DNA of 64,000 nucleotides from Arthrobacter sp. zg-Y20 (GCF_030142075.1 NZ_CP126241.1:3224001-3288000); one strand, 5' to 3'. Shown: positions 1-8,289, counted from the stretch's first letter. Made by a program: numbers and translations. Notes: generated by a model from the letters alone, not told the origin.

Positions 1-526
1 CGGCCAGCAGCGTGTCCGGGGTGCCCCATTTCTTGGTCAGGACCACCCCGGCGGCCATGGCCACCGCGCCGCCCAGCGCGGCTGCCACGCCGAGCGCATC
101 CAGCCGGGCTTCCGCCTGCAGCACCAGCAGCCCGACGCCGGCCAGCCCGGCGGCGCCGGCCGCCACTTTCCGCTCGGTGAGCCGCTCGCCGATCCAGCGC
201 GAGGCAAACAGCGCCACCAGCAGCGGCTGCACCGCACCCACCGTGGCGGCCACTCCCCCGGGCAGCCGGTACGCGGCAACGAACAGCAGGGCGAAGAACA
301 GCCCGATATTGAGCATCCCCAGCACTGCCGAACGCCACCACCATCCGCCGCGGGGCAGGCGCCGGACCAGCAGGAGCAGCAGCAGCCCCGCCGGCAACGG
401 GCGCAGCAGGGCGGCCAGCAGCGGCCGGTCCGGCGGCAGCAGCTCCGAGGCCACAATGTAGGTGGTACCCCAGACGATCGGCGCCAGGGCCGTCGTCGCC
501 GTCAAAGTCCACGTTTTGCTAAGCAC
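1..526 (-). CDS. EamA-family DMT transporter, partial (3' end missing)
   Basis: The minus-strand frame reads into a string of hydrophobic helices with small-residue packing and the Trp-Gly-Thr-Thr-Tyr start of the first helix, typical of EamA drug/metabolite transporters of the inner membrane. About 175 residues are visible, roughly half of the usual 290-320; the rest lies beyond the left edge. The only good in-frame start is GTG at 526, which sits inside a palindrome shared with the divergent MarR gene, so the regulator probably controls it. The likely role is efflux of a metabolite or drug; the substrate cannot be read from the sequence. Confidence 0.8.
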   Translation of the reverse strand, partial: MLSKTWTLTATTALAPIVWGTTYIVASELLPPDRPLLAALLRPLPAGLLLLLLVRRLPRGGWWWRSAVLGMLNIGLFFALLFVAAYRLPGGVAATVGAVQPLLVALFASRWIGERLTERKVAAGAAGLAGVGLLVLQAEARLDALGVAAALGGAVAMAAGVVLTKKWGTPDTLLA

Positions 527-552
527 TTAGCAAATGTAGCTAAGTGCTTAGC
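515..552. promoter_or_regulatory. Two palindromic operators between DMT exporter and MarR gene
   Basis: A perfect inverted repeat with arms TTTGCTAAG and CTTAGCAAA lies at 515-534. A second copy of its core, GCTAAG-N2-CTTAGC, lies at 539-552. The centres are 21 bp apart, two helical turns, so two MarR dimers could bind one face. The first site covers the presumed exporter start codon and the second lies 20 bp before the regulator start. The inference is mutual repression relieved by a ligand. Confidence 0.75.
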
Positions 553-571
553 AAATTGCTAGGGTCGGGGC

Positions 572-1048
572 ATGACTGATCATGTGGGCAGCGTGTTGCA
601 GCAGTGGGCGGCCGAGCGCCCGGACCTCGACGTCTCGCCGATGGCCGTGGTGGGCCGGCTGTCACGCACGGCCCGCCGGTTCGACGGCGAGCTGGCGGAA
701 ACCTTCGCTGCGCACGGCCTGGATGCGCCGTCCTTTGATGTGCTGGCCACGCTGCGCCGCTCGGGCCCCCCGTACACGCTCAGCCCCCGCGAGCTCACCG
801 CCAGTTCCATGGTTACCTCCGCCGCCATCGCGCAGCGGCTGAACCGGCTGGAGGCGCAGGGGTTTGTGCGCCGCTCCCCCAACGCCGCCGACGGGCGCGG
901 CAAGCAGGTGGCGCTCACCGATGCCGGCCGGGCCGCCGTCGACGCCGCCCTACCGGACCATGTGGCCACCGAACACCGGCTGCTCGCACCCTTGGATGAG
1001 GACGAACGGAAGACGCTGGCGGGCCTGCTGGCCAAGCTGGACACCTGA
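572..1048 (+). CDS. MarR family transcriptional regulator
   Basis: This 158-residue protein has the MarR layout: an N-terminal dimerisation helix, then a winged helix around residues 55-110 with the recognition-helix segment TSAAIAQRLNRLEAQGFV and the wing RRSPNAADGRGKQVALTDAG. It is encoded divergently from the EamA exporter and two palindromes lie between them, so it most likely represses the exporter and itself. Length is normal for the family. The ligand is unknown. Confidence 0.9.
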   Translation: MTDHVGSVLQQWAAERPDLDVSPMAVVGRLSRTARRFDGELAETFAAHGLDAPSFDVLATLRRSGPPYTLSPRELTASSMVTSAAIAQRLNRLEAQGFVRRSPNAADGRGKQVALTDAGRAAVDAALPDHVATEHRLLAPLDEDERKTLAGLLAKLDT

Positions 1049-1137
1049 CCGCTGCCGCATTTCGCCGTTTGTGACACCGCCCTGACACGTTGGAGGGGCG
1101 CCGCGGAACGGCCGGGAGCAGCGGTTAGACTCAGCGC

Positions 1138-2670
1138 ATGAGACGTGGCGGGGGCCCAACAGCTGCAGCAGTCTGGTGGGGTATCGCCGGCTGCTCCGCT
1201 GTATGCGCCTACGCCGCCGTCGGACTGTTCCACATCCTCGTCTGGAACCCCCGGGCCGCGGTTCCCGGAGCGTCCCTGGACGACATTTCCCGCACGCTCG
1301 CCGACGCCGGCACCAGCCTCTCCGCTCCGCTGGTCATGGCGTGGGCGGGGTTCGGCTGCCTGGCTGCACTAGCAGTGCTCGTGGCCGGCCTGCGCGGCAA
1401 GCTTCCCTCGGCGCGGGGCACGGCGAACTGGCACCTGGGGCTGCTGGCGCTGGGCGCACCGGCGCTTTATATCGCCTCCTTCAGCGCGGCCGCCGCCCTG
1501 CGGAACACGTTTGCCGTGCGCGGGGGTTCGCGGTGGGACCTGGTCCTGTACGGCGTCAGTGCCGCTGCAGCGGCGGCCCTGCTGGTGGTGCCGGTGCGGA
1601 ACTGGGCACGACGACGGCGCGAGCCCGGCGAGGCTGTCCACGCCGCCCCCGAGGCATCAACCGTGCCTGCACCGCAGCTTGCGGCTGTACCGGTTCCCTT
1701 GGGCGAACCGGCACCTGCACCGGCGCCAGCCCTTGCCCCCGACCCGGCACTTTCGCCTGACCCGGCACTTTCGCCTGACCCGGCATCGTCACCTGCACCA
1801 GCACCGGCACCGGCCGTTCCGCCGGAAACCCCTCCCCTCTCCGTCCCCTCGTTGGAAGAAGAAGTAGCAACAATGTCCCAATTCATCCCAACGCCGCCGA
1901 TCAAGACCCCGGCACCCCTTCCCTTTGCCGCCCCGGGTCAGCGGGCCGCCCCGGCTGCCCCGCAGCCCTCGCTCCACGACACCCTGCGCACCCTCCGGCC
2001 CACCCAGTCCGGAGACCAGAAGCCGCGCCAGGTAAGCCTGCTCCGCGACGATCCGGCCAAGCCCGACGTCATCTCCCTGCTGGCGCAGAACCGCGACCTG
2101 CTGTACCCCGGCTTGGGAGCCGGCGCCGTCGGCCTCACCCCGCCGTACCTGAAGGACCCGTCGGTGACCTTCTGGACCGTGCGCGAGAACGGCACACTGC
2201 TCGGCTGCGGCGCCATGAAGGAGTTCCGCCCGGCTCCCGGAAACGGCATTACCGAATTCTGCGCTGAAATCACCTCCATGCGTACCTCCCCGCACGCGCG
2301 CGGGTTGGGCGTGGGCCAGGTGATCCTGCAGCAGATCATCTCGGATGCGCGGACCCGCGGCTATGCGTCCCTGCTGCTGGAAACCGGCACCCAGGACTTC
2401 TTCGCCTCCTCCCGGCGCCTGTACCAGCGCCACGGTTTTGTGGTCTGCCCGCCATTCGGGAAGTACCAGGCGCATCCAGGCAGCATTTTCATGCGCCTGG
2501 CCTTGCAGGCCCCGGCGGAGACCGCCGCCGAGTCCGGTTCCGCTGCGGCAGCAGGCTCCCCCGGCGCGGCCGCCGAGCAGGACAAGAACCATGCCAAGGC
2601 CGGAACCCTGTCGGCGATCCTCGCCGCGCAGCGGGCCCTGGCCGCGAAGCCGAACCCGCGCACGCGGTGA
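1138..2670 (+). CDS. Membrane domain fused to GNAT acetyltransferase domain
   Basis: The first ~155 of 510 residues carry four predicted membrane helices (about 12-36, 62-82, 95-118, 129-150). A Pro/Ala linker with a repeated S-P-D-P-A-L unit follows (about 165-240), then a GNAT N-acetyltransferase domain (about 300-465). The acetyl-CoA loop is visible as RGLGVGQV and the C-terminal region as RRLYQRHGFVVCPPFGKY. No stop separates the parts, although an internal ATG at 1873 (residue 246) could give a free cytosolic enzyme. The GNAT part is clearly paralogous to the next gene, which overlaps it by 4 bp. The acetylated substrate is unknown. Confidence 0.75.
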   Translation: MRRGGGPTAAAVWWGIAGCSAVCAYAAVGLFHILVWNPRAAVPGASLDDISRTLADAGTSLSAPLVMAWAGFGCLAALAVLVAGLRGKLPSARGTANWHLGLLALGAPALYIASFSAAAALRNTFAVRGGSRWDLVLYGVSAAAAAALLVVPVRNWARRRREPGEAVHAAPEASTVPAPQLAAVPVPLGEPAPAPAPALAPDPALSPDPALSPDPASSPAPAPAPAVPPETPPLSVPSLEEEVATMSQFIPTPPIKTPAPLPFAAPGQRAAPAAPQPSLHDTLRTLRPTQSGDQKPRQVSLLRDDPAKPDVISLLAQNRDLLYPGLGAGAVGLTPPYLKDPSVTFWTVRENGTLLGCGAMKEFRPAPGNGITEFCAEITSMRTSPHARGLGVGQVILQQIISDARTRGYASLLLETGTQDFFASSRRLYQRHGFVVCPPFGKYQAHPGSIFMRLALQAPAETAAESGSAAAAGSPGAAAEQDKNHAKAGTLSAILAAQRALAAKPNPRTR

Positions 2671-3167
2671 TTGTGCCTGGACTGCAGGGCATGGACTTGA
2701 GCCGCGGCGACCCCGCGGCTCCCGATGTCCTGGCGCTGATGCAGGAGCACCTGGCGGATATGTACGCCACGTCGCCTGCGGAAAGCGTGCATGCCCTGGA
2801 CCCAGCGGCCCTGCTCGATCCCGCGGTCACGTTCTGGACGGTGCGGGAAGACGGGGTCCTGCTGGGCTGCGGGGCCCTGAGGGAACTCGATTCGCAGCAG
2901 GGTGAAATCAAGAGCATGCGCACGGCCACGGCTGCCCGGGGCCGCGGCGTCGCGGGGACGCTCCTGCGGGGCATCATCGGGGAAGCGACCGCACGCGGCT
3001 ACCTTCATCTGCTGTTGGAAACCGGCACGGAGGACTTCTTCGCCCCGGCCCGCCGGCTCTACGCCCGGCACGGCTTCACCGGGTGCCCGCCGTTTGGCAG
3101 CTACACCGAGGACCCCCACAGCACCTTTATGCGCCTGGACCTGCAGCCGCAACCCGCGGCACCCTGA
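2667..3167 (+). CDS. GNAT family N-acetyltransferase
   Basis: A single-domain GNAT protein of 166 residues with the acetyl-CoA binding segment RGRGVAGTLLRGI and the family end motif RRLYARHGF. It shares FWTVRE-G-LLGCGA, SMRT, LLLETGT-DFF and GCPPFG-Y with the GNAT domain of the preceding gene, so the two arose by tandem duplication. The GTG start overlaps the previous stop (GTGA), implying coupled translation; an in-frame ATG at 2691 is the alternative start. These GNATs acetylate small amines or protein termini; the target here is not evident. Confidence 0.85.
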   Translation: MIVPGLQGMDLSRGDPAAPDVLALMQEHLADMYATSPAESVHALDPAALLDPAVTFWTVREDGVLLGCGALRELDSQQGEIKSMRTATAARGRGVAGTLLRGIIGEATARGYLHLLLETGTEDFFAPARRLYARHGFTGCPPFGSYTEDPHSTFMRLDLQPQPAAP

Positions 3168-3212
3168 TGGTCCCGCCGCCGGCTAGCGACGTTCCCGCCT
3201 AAACTGGCAGGC

Positions 3213-4475
3213 ATGGCTTTAACGACGGCGGAGCTCCGCCCCCGCACCCGCGCGCAGGCCCTCTGGCTGTGGCTCGGGCTGCCCGTGGCGCTGGCCCTGG
3301 TGGTCCTCGGCGCGCAAATCCATGGACTGGATTTCACCGTCTACCGCGAAGGCGCCCGCGCCCTGCTGGGCCAGGGCGGGCACCGGCTGTATGACCCGAG
3401 CCTGGTGCAGACCGACACCCGCGGCCTGCCGTTCACCTATCCGCCGTTCGCGGCCGTGTTGCTGGTGCCGTTCGCGTTCCTGCCCGAAACCCTGGGCCTG
3501 GTGCTGCTGACCGCCACGGCGTGTGCGTGCCTGGTGGCGGTGGCGTTCCTCGCGGCCCGCTACCTGATGGACAACACCGCACTGCCGGAGCGGGCCGTCA
3601 CCGCACTCGGCGGGTTGCCGGGCCTCACTGTCCTGGCGACCCTGCTGATCGGGGTCCTCGGGCCGTGGCGGGAAGGCATGGGCTTCGGCCAGCTGAACCC
3701 TCTGCTGATGCTGCTGGTCCTGGCGGACCTGCTCCGCCCGGCGTCGTCAAAGCTGCCGCGCGGCGTGCTGATCGGGCTGGCGGCGGGCATCAAGCTCACC
3801 CCGCTGGCGTTCGGCCTGATTTTCCTGGCCCGGAAGGACTGGCGGGCCATTCTCACCATGGGCGCCACCTTCGCCGCCACGGTGGCCGTCGGCTGGCTGG
3901 CCGCCCCGGAGCAGGCCCGGAAGTTCTGGTTCGAGTCGCTCTCCGATCCCAGCCGGGTGGGCGATTCGTCCGAAATGTACAACGTGTCGCTGAACTCCCT
4001 GCTCCCGCATCTGGGCGTCCCCGAGTCCCTGCAGCGCCCGCTGTGGCTGCTGGCCTGCGCCGCCGTCGTCGTCCTGGGCTTCCTGGTGATCCGCCGGATG
4101 GACCGGGCCGGGGACGCGGTCGCGGCGGTCACCGCGAACGCCGTGGTGATGCTCGCGATTTCGCCCATTTCCTGGTTCCACCACTGGGTCTGGATCGCAC
4201 TGCTGCTGCCGGTGCTGTGGGTGCACGCACGACGGCGGCGCGGAGCGGGCCGGGCGGTCGGCATTGGACTGGCGGCGGTGCTGGTGCCGGTGTTTATGCT
4301 CTCCTCCATCACCATCACCTTCACGCTGACCGGCGTGGTCAGCGGCACCGGCCCGCCGGCGCTGGAGCTGTTCACCAGCCTGGGCGTGGTGCTGCCGGTC
4401 GCGGCGCTGGTTTACCTATTGGCCGTGCCGGCTGTGCCAGAGGGCTCGTCGGCCCGGAGCGCTGTCCCGGCCTAG
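3213..4475 (+). CDS. GT87-family (DUF2029) polyprenyl-phosphate-sugar transferase, mannosyltransferase-like
   Basis: A 420-residue integral membrane protein with about ten hydrophobic segments. The N-terminal loop holds D-F-x-V-Y-R and FTYPPFAA, and further on are GQLNPLL, GIKLTP and SPISWFHHWVW, all hallmark motifs of the GT87/DUF2029 family. Characterised actinobacterial members are alpha-1,2-mannosyltransferases that use polyprenyl-phosphate mannose on the outer face of the membrane for lipoglycan synthesis. The start ATG at 3213 follows a 45-bp gap. Its stop codon overlaps the convergent SDR gene. Specificity for mannose is an inference from the family. Confidence 0.85.
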   Translation: MALTTAELRPRTRAQALWLWLGLPVALALVVLGAQIHGLDFTVYREGARALLGQGGHRLYDPSLVQTDTRGLPFTYPPFAAVLLVPFAFLPETLGLVLLTATACACLVAVAFLAARYLMDNTALPERAVTALGGLPGLTVLATLLIGVLGPWREGMGFGQLNPLLMLLVLADLLRPASSKLPRGVLIGLAAGIKLTPLAFGLIFLARKDWRAILTMGATFAATVAVGWLAAPEQARKFWFESLSDPSRVGDSSEMYNVSLNSLLPHLGVPESLQRPLWLLACAAVVVLGFLVIRRMDRAGDAVAAVTANAVVMLAISPISWFHHWVWIALLLPVLWVHARRRRGAGRAVGIGLAAVLVPVFMLSSITITFTLTGVVSGTGPPALELFTSLGVVLPVAALVYLLAVPAVPEGSSARSAVPA

Positions 4476-5251
4476 GCCGCCGGCCGGGATTCGGCCAGCC
4501 GCAGAACTGTGCGGACCGGCAGGAAATCGACCAGGCGCCGCACCACGCGGTTGGAACGGCCCGCAATGACGCTGACCGGAGGCCTGCGGCGATCGAGGGC
4601 CTTCAGGGCTGTGCGGACCACCTGTTCGGGGGTCTGGAACCGGGCGCCGTCGGTGCTGGTGCCGCTGCGTGCGTAGAACCCGCTGCGGGTCGGCCCCGGA
4701 GACAGCACCATCACCATCACACCGGAGCCGCGGACCTCATGTGCAAGTGCCTCCGTAAACCGGATCAGGAATGCCTTGGCGGCGGCATACACCCCCATGC
4801 CGGGGACGGGCATGTAACCGGTCATGCTTCCGACATTGACCAGCGCCCCGCGTCCTGCAGCAAGCAGGTCCGGCAGGAACGCCCGGGTGATCCCGAGCGG
4901 CACCTCGGCATTCACCTGCAGCTGCATGTGGATTTCCTGTTCACTGGACTCCACAAAAGCCTTGGTCAGGCCGACGCCGGCGCAATTGACCACGGTGTCG
5001 ACAGTGAGGCCCAGGGCGTCGAGGCGTTCCTTCAGGAGGACGCCGGCCCGGTCCACGTCCAGGTCGAAAGGCACCGCGTGGGCCTTTCGACCGGTGTCGG
5101 CGGTGATTTCAGCGGCCACCGCCGTGAGGGCGTCTTCACGGCGGCCCACCAGCACAACATCGGCTCCGCGGCGGGCCAGCTGCCGGGCAAACTCGGCACC
5201 TATCCCGGAACTGGCTCCGGTGATCAGGGCGGTGGTGTTCTCGAACTGCAT
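4472..5251 (-). CDS. SDR family NAD(P)-dependent oxidoreductase
   Basis: A classical short-chain dehydrogenase of 259 residues: cofactor motif TGASSGIG near residue 12, an N-C-A-G segment, catalytic Ser in the VNVGSMTG region, and Tyr-x3-Lys in YAAAKAF. It resembles the DltE/YqjQ-like SDRs with a C-terminal extension. It is divergent from a TetR regulator, with a palindrome directly upstream of its start, so it is probably that regulator's target. The substrate is unknown. Confidence 0.9.
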   Translation of the reverse strand: MQFENTTALITGASSGIGAEFARQLARRGADVVLVGRREDALTAVAAEITADTGRKAHAVPFDLDVDRAGVLLKERLDALGLTVDTVVNCAGVGLTKAFVESSEQEIHMQLQVNAEVPLGITRAFLPDLLAAGRGALVNVGSMTGYMPVPGMGVYAAAKAFLIRFTEALAHEVRGSGVMVMVLSPGPTRSGFYARSGTSTDGARFQTPEQVVRTALKALDRRRPPVSVIAGRSNRVVRRLVDFLPVRTVLRLAESRPAA

Positions 5252-5278
5252 GATTCCTCCAACGGTTACAAAGCGGCC

Positions 5279-5297
5279 ATGTAAGTGCTTATTACAT
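5279..5297. promoter_or_regulatory. Inverted-repeat operator between SDR and TetR genes
   Basis: ATGTAA-N7-TTACAT is a perfect 6-bp inverted repeat in a 19-bp site, the size usual for a TetR dimer. It lies 28 bp upstream of the SDR start and 49 bp upstream of the regulator start, so binding would block both divergent promoters. Confidence 0.6.
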
Positions 5298-5345
5298 GCA
5301 CCCTAACCGCAAATGTGAGAACCTCATACATGGAAGGGGTGTTTT

Positions 5346-5942
5346 GTGGCCGAACGATCGAGTTACCACCACGGAAATCTGCGCAGCGCGCTGCTGGAAG
5401 CGACCATTGAGCTGGTCCGGGAACGAGGCCCCCGGGGGTTCACCGTCGCCGAGGCTGCCCGCCGGGCCGGAGTGTCATCGGGTGCCCCCTACCGGCATTT
5501 TGCCGACCGGGACGCCATGCTGGCCGCCGTCGCACAGCAATCCTTCACTGAACTGGAAACCTATTTCGCCGGCCTGCGGCTGGGGTCCAGCCTCGGTGAG
5601 CGGGCCGAGCAGATCGCGGTGGCCTATTTGGTGTTTGCGCGCGAGGATCCCACGCGGTTCGCCGTAATGTTCGGTTCGGGCATCAACAAGGATGCCTACC
5701 CGGAGCTGCTGGAGCAGGCCGGACGCGTGCAGGTGCTGCTCGAGGCAGCGGTTGCCTCCTTTGTCCCGGCGGAGGACGTTGTTCAGCGTGCAGCGGAGTT
5801 GTGGTCGATTGCCCACGGGGTGACCGATCTGGCGATTGGCGGCAATCTCCGCCATGTCACGGGCCCGGAGCGCATCGACGGGATTGCCTCCTCCGCCGCA
5901 CGTGCCTGGGCCGCAGGATTAGCCGGCAACTCGGCCCACTGA
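5346..5942 (+). CDS. TetR/AcrR family transcriptional regulator
   Basis: 198 residues. The N-terminal helix-turn-helix spans about residues 8-54, with FTVAEAARRAGVSSGAPYRH and a following FADRDAML segment; the rest is the helical ligand-binding domain, with a WSIAHGVTDL segment typical of TetR_C_33-like members. The GTG start is preceded by AAGGGG at good spacing. It most likely represses the divergent SDR gene. The last 24 bp overlap the convergent acetyltransferase. Confidence 0.9.
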   Translation: MAERSSYHHGNLRSALLEATIELVRERGPRGFTVAEAARRAGVSSGAPYRHFADRDAMLAAVAQQSFTELETYFAGLRLGSSLGERAEQIAVAYLVFAREDPTRFAVMFGSGINKDAYPELLEQAGRVQVLLEAAVASFVPAEDVVQRAAELWSIAHGVTDLAIGGNLRHVTGPERIDGIASSAARAWAAGLAGNSAH

Positions 5943-6485
5943 CCTACTGCCCGCCTCCCAGCCGAGGGCGAAGTAGACCTCGGGCACTCCGGCGTAGAAC
6001 CGGTCCAGTCCGCGCATGCGTTCCAAACCGGCGGCCAGTGCGGTGCGCTGCGACCCAACGTTGGCGTCCGTGGTGCGGGCCATGACCGGAAGGTCCGGCA
6101 GCAGCTCCCGGCCGCGCCGCACGGCCTCGCGCGCCCCTTCGGCGGCATACCCCTTGCCCCAGGCGGAGGGATCGTAGCGGTAGTACAGGTTCAGGATGTC
6201 CTGCCCGTCCACCACGGCCCGCTGCAGCCCGGTGAAGCCGATGACGGTGTCCGGCGCCGCACGTTCGGCCACCGACCAGTAGCCAAAACCCTCCCGCTCC
6301 CAGTGCGCCAGGAAGTCCCGGAACAGCTGCCCGGACCGTTCCCGGCTGGGCTCATTCGGGTTGTGCCGGTTGGTTCGCGGATCCATGTGGATGCGCAGCG
6401 CGGCGTCACGGTCCTCGGGGGCCAACCGGCGCAGCAGCAGGCGGTCCGTGGTGACGGGGGTCCAATCGGCGGGGTTCTGGGGCAT
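5919..6485 (-). CDS. GNAT family N-acetyltransferase (RimJ/RimL-like)
   Basis: A 188-residue protein beginning with the RimJ/RimL signature T-x-R-L-x-L-R-R followed by P-E-D-R-D-A. The later segments are GYWSVAERA, IGFTGLQR and the acetyl-CoA loop WGKGYAAEG. Such enzymes acetylate N-terminal or side-chain amines, but the target cannot be assigned. Its 3' end overlaps the convergent TetR gene, and a short tandem-repeat array lies upstream of its start. Confidence 0.88.
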   Translation of the reverse strand: MPQNPADWTPVTTDRLLLRRLAPEDRDAALRIHMDPRTNRHNPNEPSRERSGQLFRDFLAHWEREGFGYWSVAERAAPDTVIGFTGLQRAVVDGQDILNLYYRYDPSAWGKGYAAEGAREAVRRGRELLPDLPVMARTTDANVGSQRTALAAGLERMRGLDRFYAGVPEVYFALGWEAGSRSVGRVAG

Positions 6486-6512
6486 GCGCCCATCCTAGAC
6501 AATGCCACTCCC

Positions 6513-6621
6513 GGAACGGCCGGTCCGGTGCAGGCAGGACGGCCGGTCCGGTGCAGGCAGGACGGCCGGTCCGGTGCGGGCCGGAACGGCCGGTCCGGTG
6601 CGGGCAGGACGTCCGGTCCGG
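6513..6621. repeat. Tandem 23/24-bp repeats, about 4.7 copies
   Basis: Units of 23-24 bp built on CGGCCGGTCCGGTGC run head to tail from 6513, with starts at 6513, 6537, 6560, 6583 and a partial unit at 6607. The last copy runs into the stop codon of the MarR gene (6622-6624). Each unit contains the self-complementary CCGGTCCGG-like core, so the array could form hairpins. It occupies nearly the whole gap between two minus-strand genes. Confidence 0.85.
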
Positions 6622-7164
6622 TTAGTCCAGCGCCTCCGACACGTGCCGCAGCCATCGTGCCACGGTGGCCAGTTCCTCGGCGCTGAAGCCCTCATTGATG
6701 CGCGCGTTCAGCTCGTGGAGGGATTCCCGCACGACGCCGAGCGCCTCCCGCCCGCCGGGAGTCAGGTCCAGGCGGATGGTACGGGCATCCGCCGGATCCG
6801 GGGTGCGGGTGATGAGCCCGGAGGTCTCCATCCGGGCGAGCAGCCCGCTCAGCCCGGCCGGGGACGCCTGGACCGCAGCGGCCACCTCGCCGGTGCTGGC
6901 CCCGGGACGCGAGGCCAGATGCAGCAGCACCCCGCCCGCGGAGGCGCTGATGCCGCGCTCCCCGCCCCGGCCGGCAATCCAGCGCCGCAGCCGGCGTTCG
7001 GCGGTCAGTGTCAGGAAAAACAGGCGCGGCGGGCGGGCGGTGCGCACCGCGCCCGGGCCGGTCCCGGCGTCGTCGTTCCTGCCGGGAACGCCGTTAGTGC
7101 CGGCCGCCCGCGACCCCTGATCCGGGCCTACTGCGGGCTCAGCCCTGCTTTGTCCGTCAACCAC
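6622..7164 (-). CDS. MarR family transcriptional regulator
   Basis: About 180 residues with a C-terminal winged helix: STGEVAAAVQASPAGLSGLL as the helix-turn-helix, then ARMETSGLITRTPDPADART as the end of the recognition helix and the wing. Start choice is uncertain. GTG at 7164 is favoured because GGAGGT sits 6 bp before it; GTG at 7182 and 7047 are alternatives. The first residues before RTARPPRLFF are low-complexity. The start lies inside the upstream alpha/beta hydrolase gene, so the two are probably co-translated. It may bind the palindrome at the hydrolase start. Confidence 0.8.
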   Translation of the reverse strand: MVDGQSRAEPAVGPDQGSRAAGTNGVPGRNDDAGTGPGAVRTARPPRLFFLTLTAERRLRRWIAGRGGERGISASAGGVLLHLASRPGASTGEVAAAVQASPAGLSGLLARMETSGLITRTPDPADARTIRLDLTPGGREALGVVRESLHELNARINEGFSAEELATVARWLRHVSEALD

Positions 7165-8024
7165 GTGAGTACCTCCGGCCACAGCTTCTCACGCATGCCG
7201 CGGCGGAAGAAGCCCATGTGTCCGACGGCCGGCACGCCGACGTCGGCCGGTGCATACGTGCGCCGCTCCACCGAGGCGTTTACCAGGTGGCTGAAGATGA
7301 CGTTGATCTGCCGGGGTGTGGCCCAGGGGTCGTCGGTGAAGCCGATAACCAGCGCGTCGGTTTTCACCTGCGCGGTGCGCTGGGCGGCGTCCATGCTCGG
7401 GTCGTCAAAGAAGTAGTTGGGTTTTTTGCTCCAGCCGCTCCACTCCAGCATTGCGCCGCCGGGCATGTCCTCGCCCAGACCGAGTTTCTTGCCTGGAACA
7501 GCACCCAGCAGCTTGCCGGTCAGCGGCCCCAGGAAGCTCAGGATCAGGCCCACCCGGAACCGTTCCTTGCGGTCCTCGATGGCCTTGGTGACACCGGCGT
7601 GCGACGCCACTCCCACAAATCCGTGCAGGTCCTCCAGCCCGTTGTTCAGCGCCATGGCGTGAGCGCCGAGGCTGTGCCCCACCGCAACGTGCGGCAGGTC
7701 CGGGAACCGCTCGCGCATCCATGCCGCCGCCGCCGGGACGTCCTGGTCCATCCAGTCGCGCATCCTCAGCCGCCGGTTAGCCTTCGGACTGCCCGAGGCA
7801 CCGGTCCCCCGGTAGTCATAAGTGAGGACGGCAAGACCGTTCTCCGCCAGGTATTCGCTGAAGCCGGTGTACAGCCGTTCGGCCACGGCCGTCGCGGGGT
7901 GGATGACGACGGCGGCGCGCGGTTCGCCGTCGGGCAGGCGCAGGGTGCCGGCAATGGTTCCACCGGCGGCAACCGGGATGGAGATCCGTTCGGAAGTGAT
8001 CGAGGTCACGTTATTATTTCGCAT
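7128..8024 (-). CDS. Alpha/beta hydrolase
   Basis: About 298 residues with the alpha/beta-hydrolase fold: YDYRGTGASG after strand 4, the nucleophile elbow G-H-S-L-G (Ser nucleophile), and a likely acid-histidine pair in FTDDPW and GHMGFFRRG. It resembles YheT/serine-aminopeptidase-like hydrolases of unknown substrate. The start is uncertain: ATG 8024 lies inside a palindrome; TTG 8033 and GTG 8009 are alternatives, and none has a clear Shine-Dalgarno. It is followed by an overlapping MarR gene. Confidence 0.85.
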   Translation of the reverse strand: MRNNNVTSITSERISIPVAAGGTIAGTLRLPDGEPRAAVVIHPATAVAERLYTGFSEYLAENGLAVLTYDYRGTGASGSPKANRRLRMRDWMDQDVPAAAAWMRERFPDLPHVAVGHSLGAHAMALNNGLEDLHGFVGVASHAGVTKAIEDRKERFRVGLILSFLGPLTGKLLGAVPGKKLGLGEDMPGGAMLEWSGWSKKPNYFFDDPSMDAAQRTAQVKTDALVIGFTDDPWATPRQINVIFSHLVNASVERRTYAPADVGVPAVGHMGFFRRGMREKLWPEVLTWLTDKAGLSPQ

Positions 8025-8035
8025 GCGAAACAATA
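8012..8035. promoter_or_regulatory. 24-bp palindrome over the hydrolase start codon
   Basis: TTTCGCATGCGAAA (8017-8030) is a perfect 14-bp palindrome. With one mismatch it extends to 24 bp (8012-8035). It covers the probable start region of the alpha/beta hydrolase, and the MarR gene downstream in the same unit is the natural candidate to bind it. Confidence 0.6.
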
Positions 8036-8157
8036 TACATGGGATGCCCGGTTTCGGATACCCTTCCGGGCCGGGCTTCTCGGCCTGGGGTGGGGTGGCT
8101 GGCAGGCTGGGAGGAGGGGTAGGGCCGGGCGCTTTGCTGCCGGTTTGTGCATTCCCT

Positions 8158-8194
8158 GCAATATTCCGAACCGGTCGATTTTGCAGGCCGGAAC
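8158..8194 (+). repeat. 37-bp direct repeat, copy 1
   Basis: This 37-bp segment, beginning GCAATATTCCGAACCGG, matches 8331-8367 at 34 of 37 positions. It lies in the gene-free spacer before the hpa operon. Confidence 0.8.
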
Positions 8195-8289
8195 CCGGGG
8201 TTTGGCCCGCCCCCCCCCCAAAGAGCGCAGCCCGAAGAGCCTAGGGGAATCGAATCCCTGACCTGTGCATTCCCTGCCGGTTTGGGTTT

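Noticed and set aside
1873-2670. Treating the GNAT half of the first fusion as a separate gene starting at ATG 1873
   Set aside because: The frame is open throughout with no stop after the membrane part and only a weak ribosome site before 1873; kept as one gene with a possible internal start.
3521-5284. Long open frames antisense or out of frame over well-supported genes (e.g. 3521-5284, 11245-12894, 17532-19052, 54633-57461)
   Set aside because: High-GC codon bias leaves the other frames open; their translations are low-complexity Arg/Gly/Pro/Ala-rich with no domains, while the opposing frames encode clear families.
8236-8270. tRNA-3'-end-like GGGATTCGATTCCC on the minus strand
   Set aside because: The T-stem lacks the universal G53-C61 pair, no acceptor stem, anticodon arm or CCA follows, and there is no upstream cloverleaf. 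At most it is a degraded attachment-site-like fragment.
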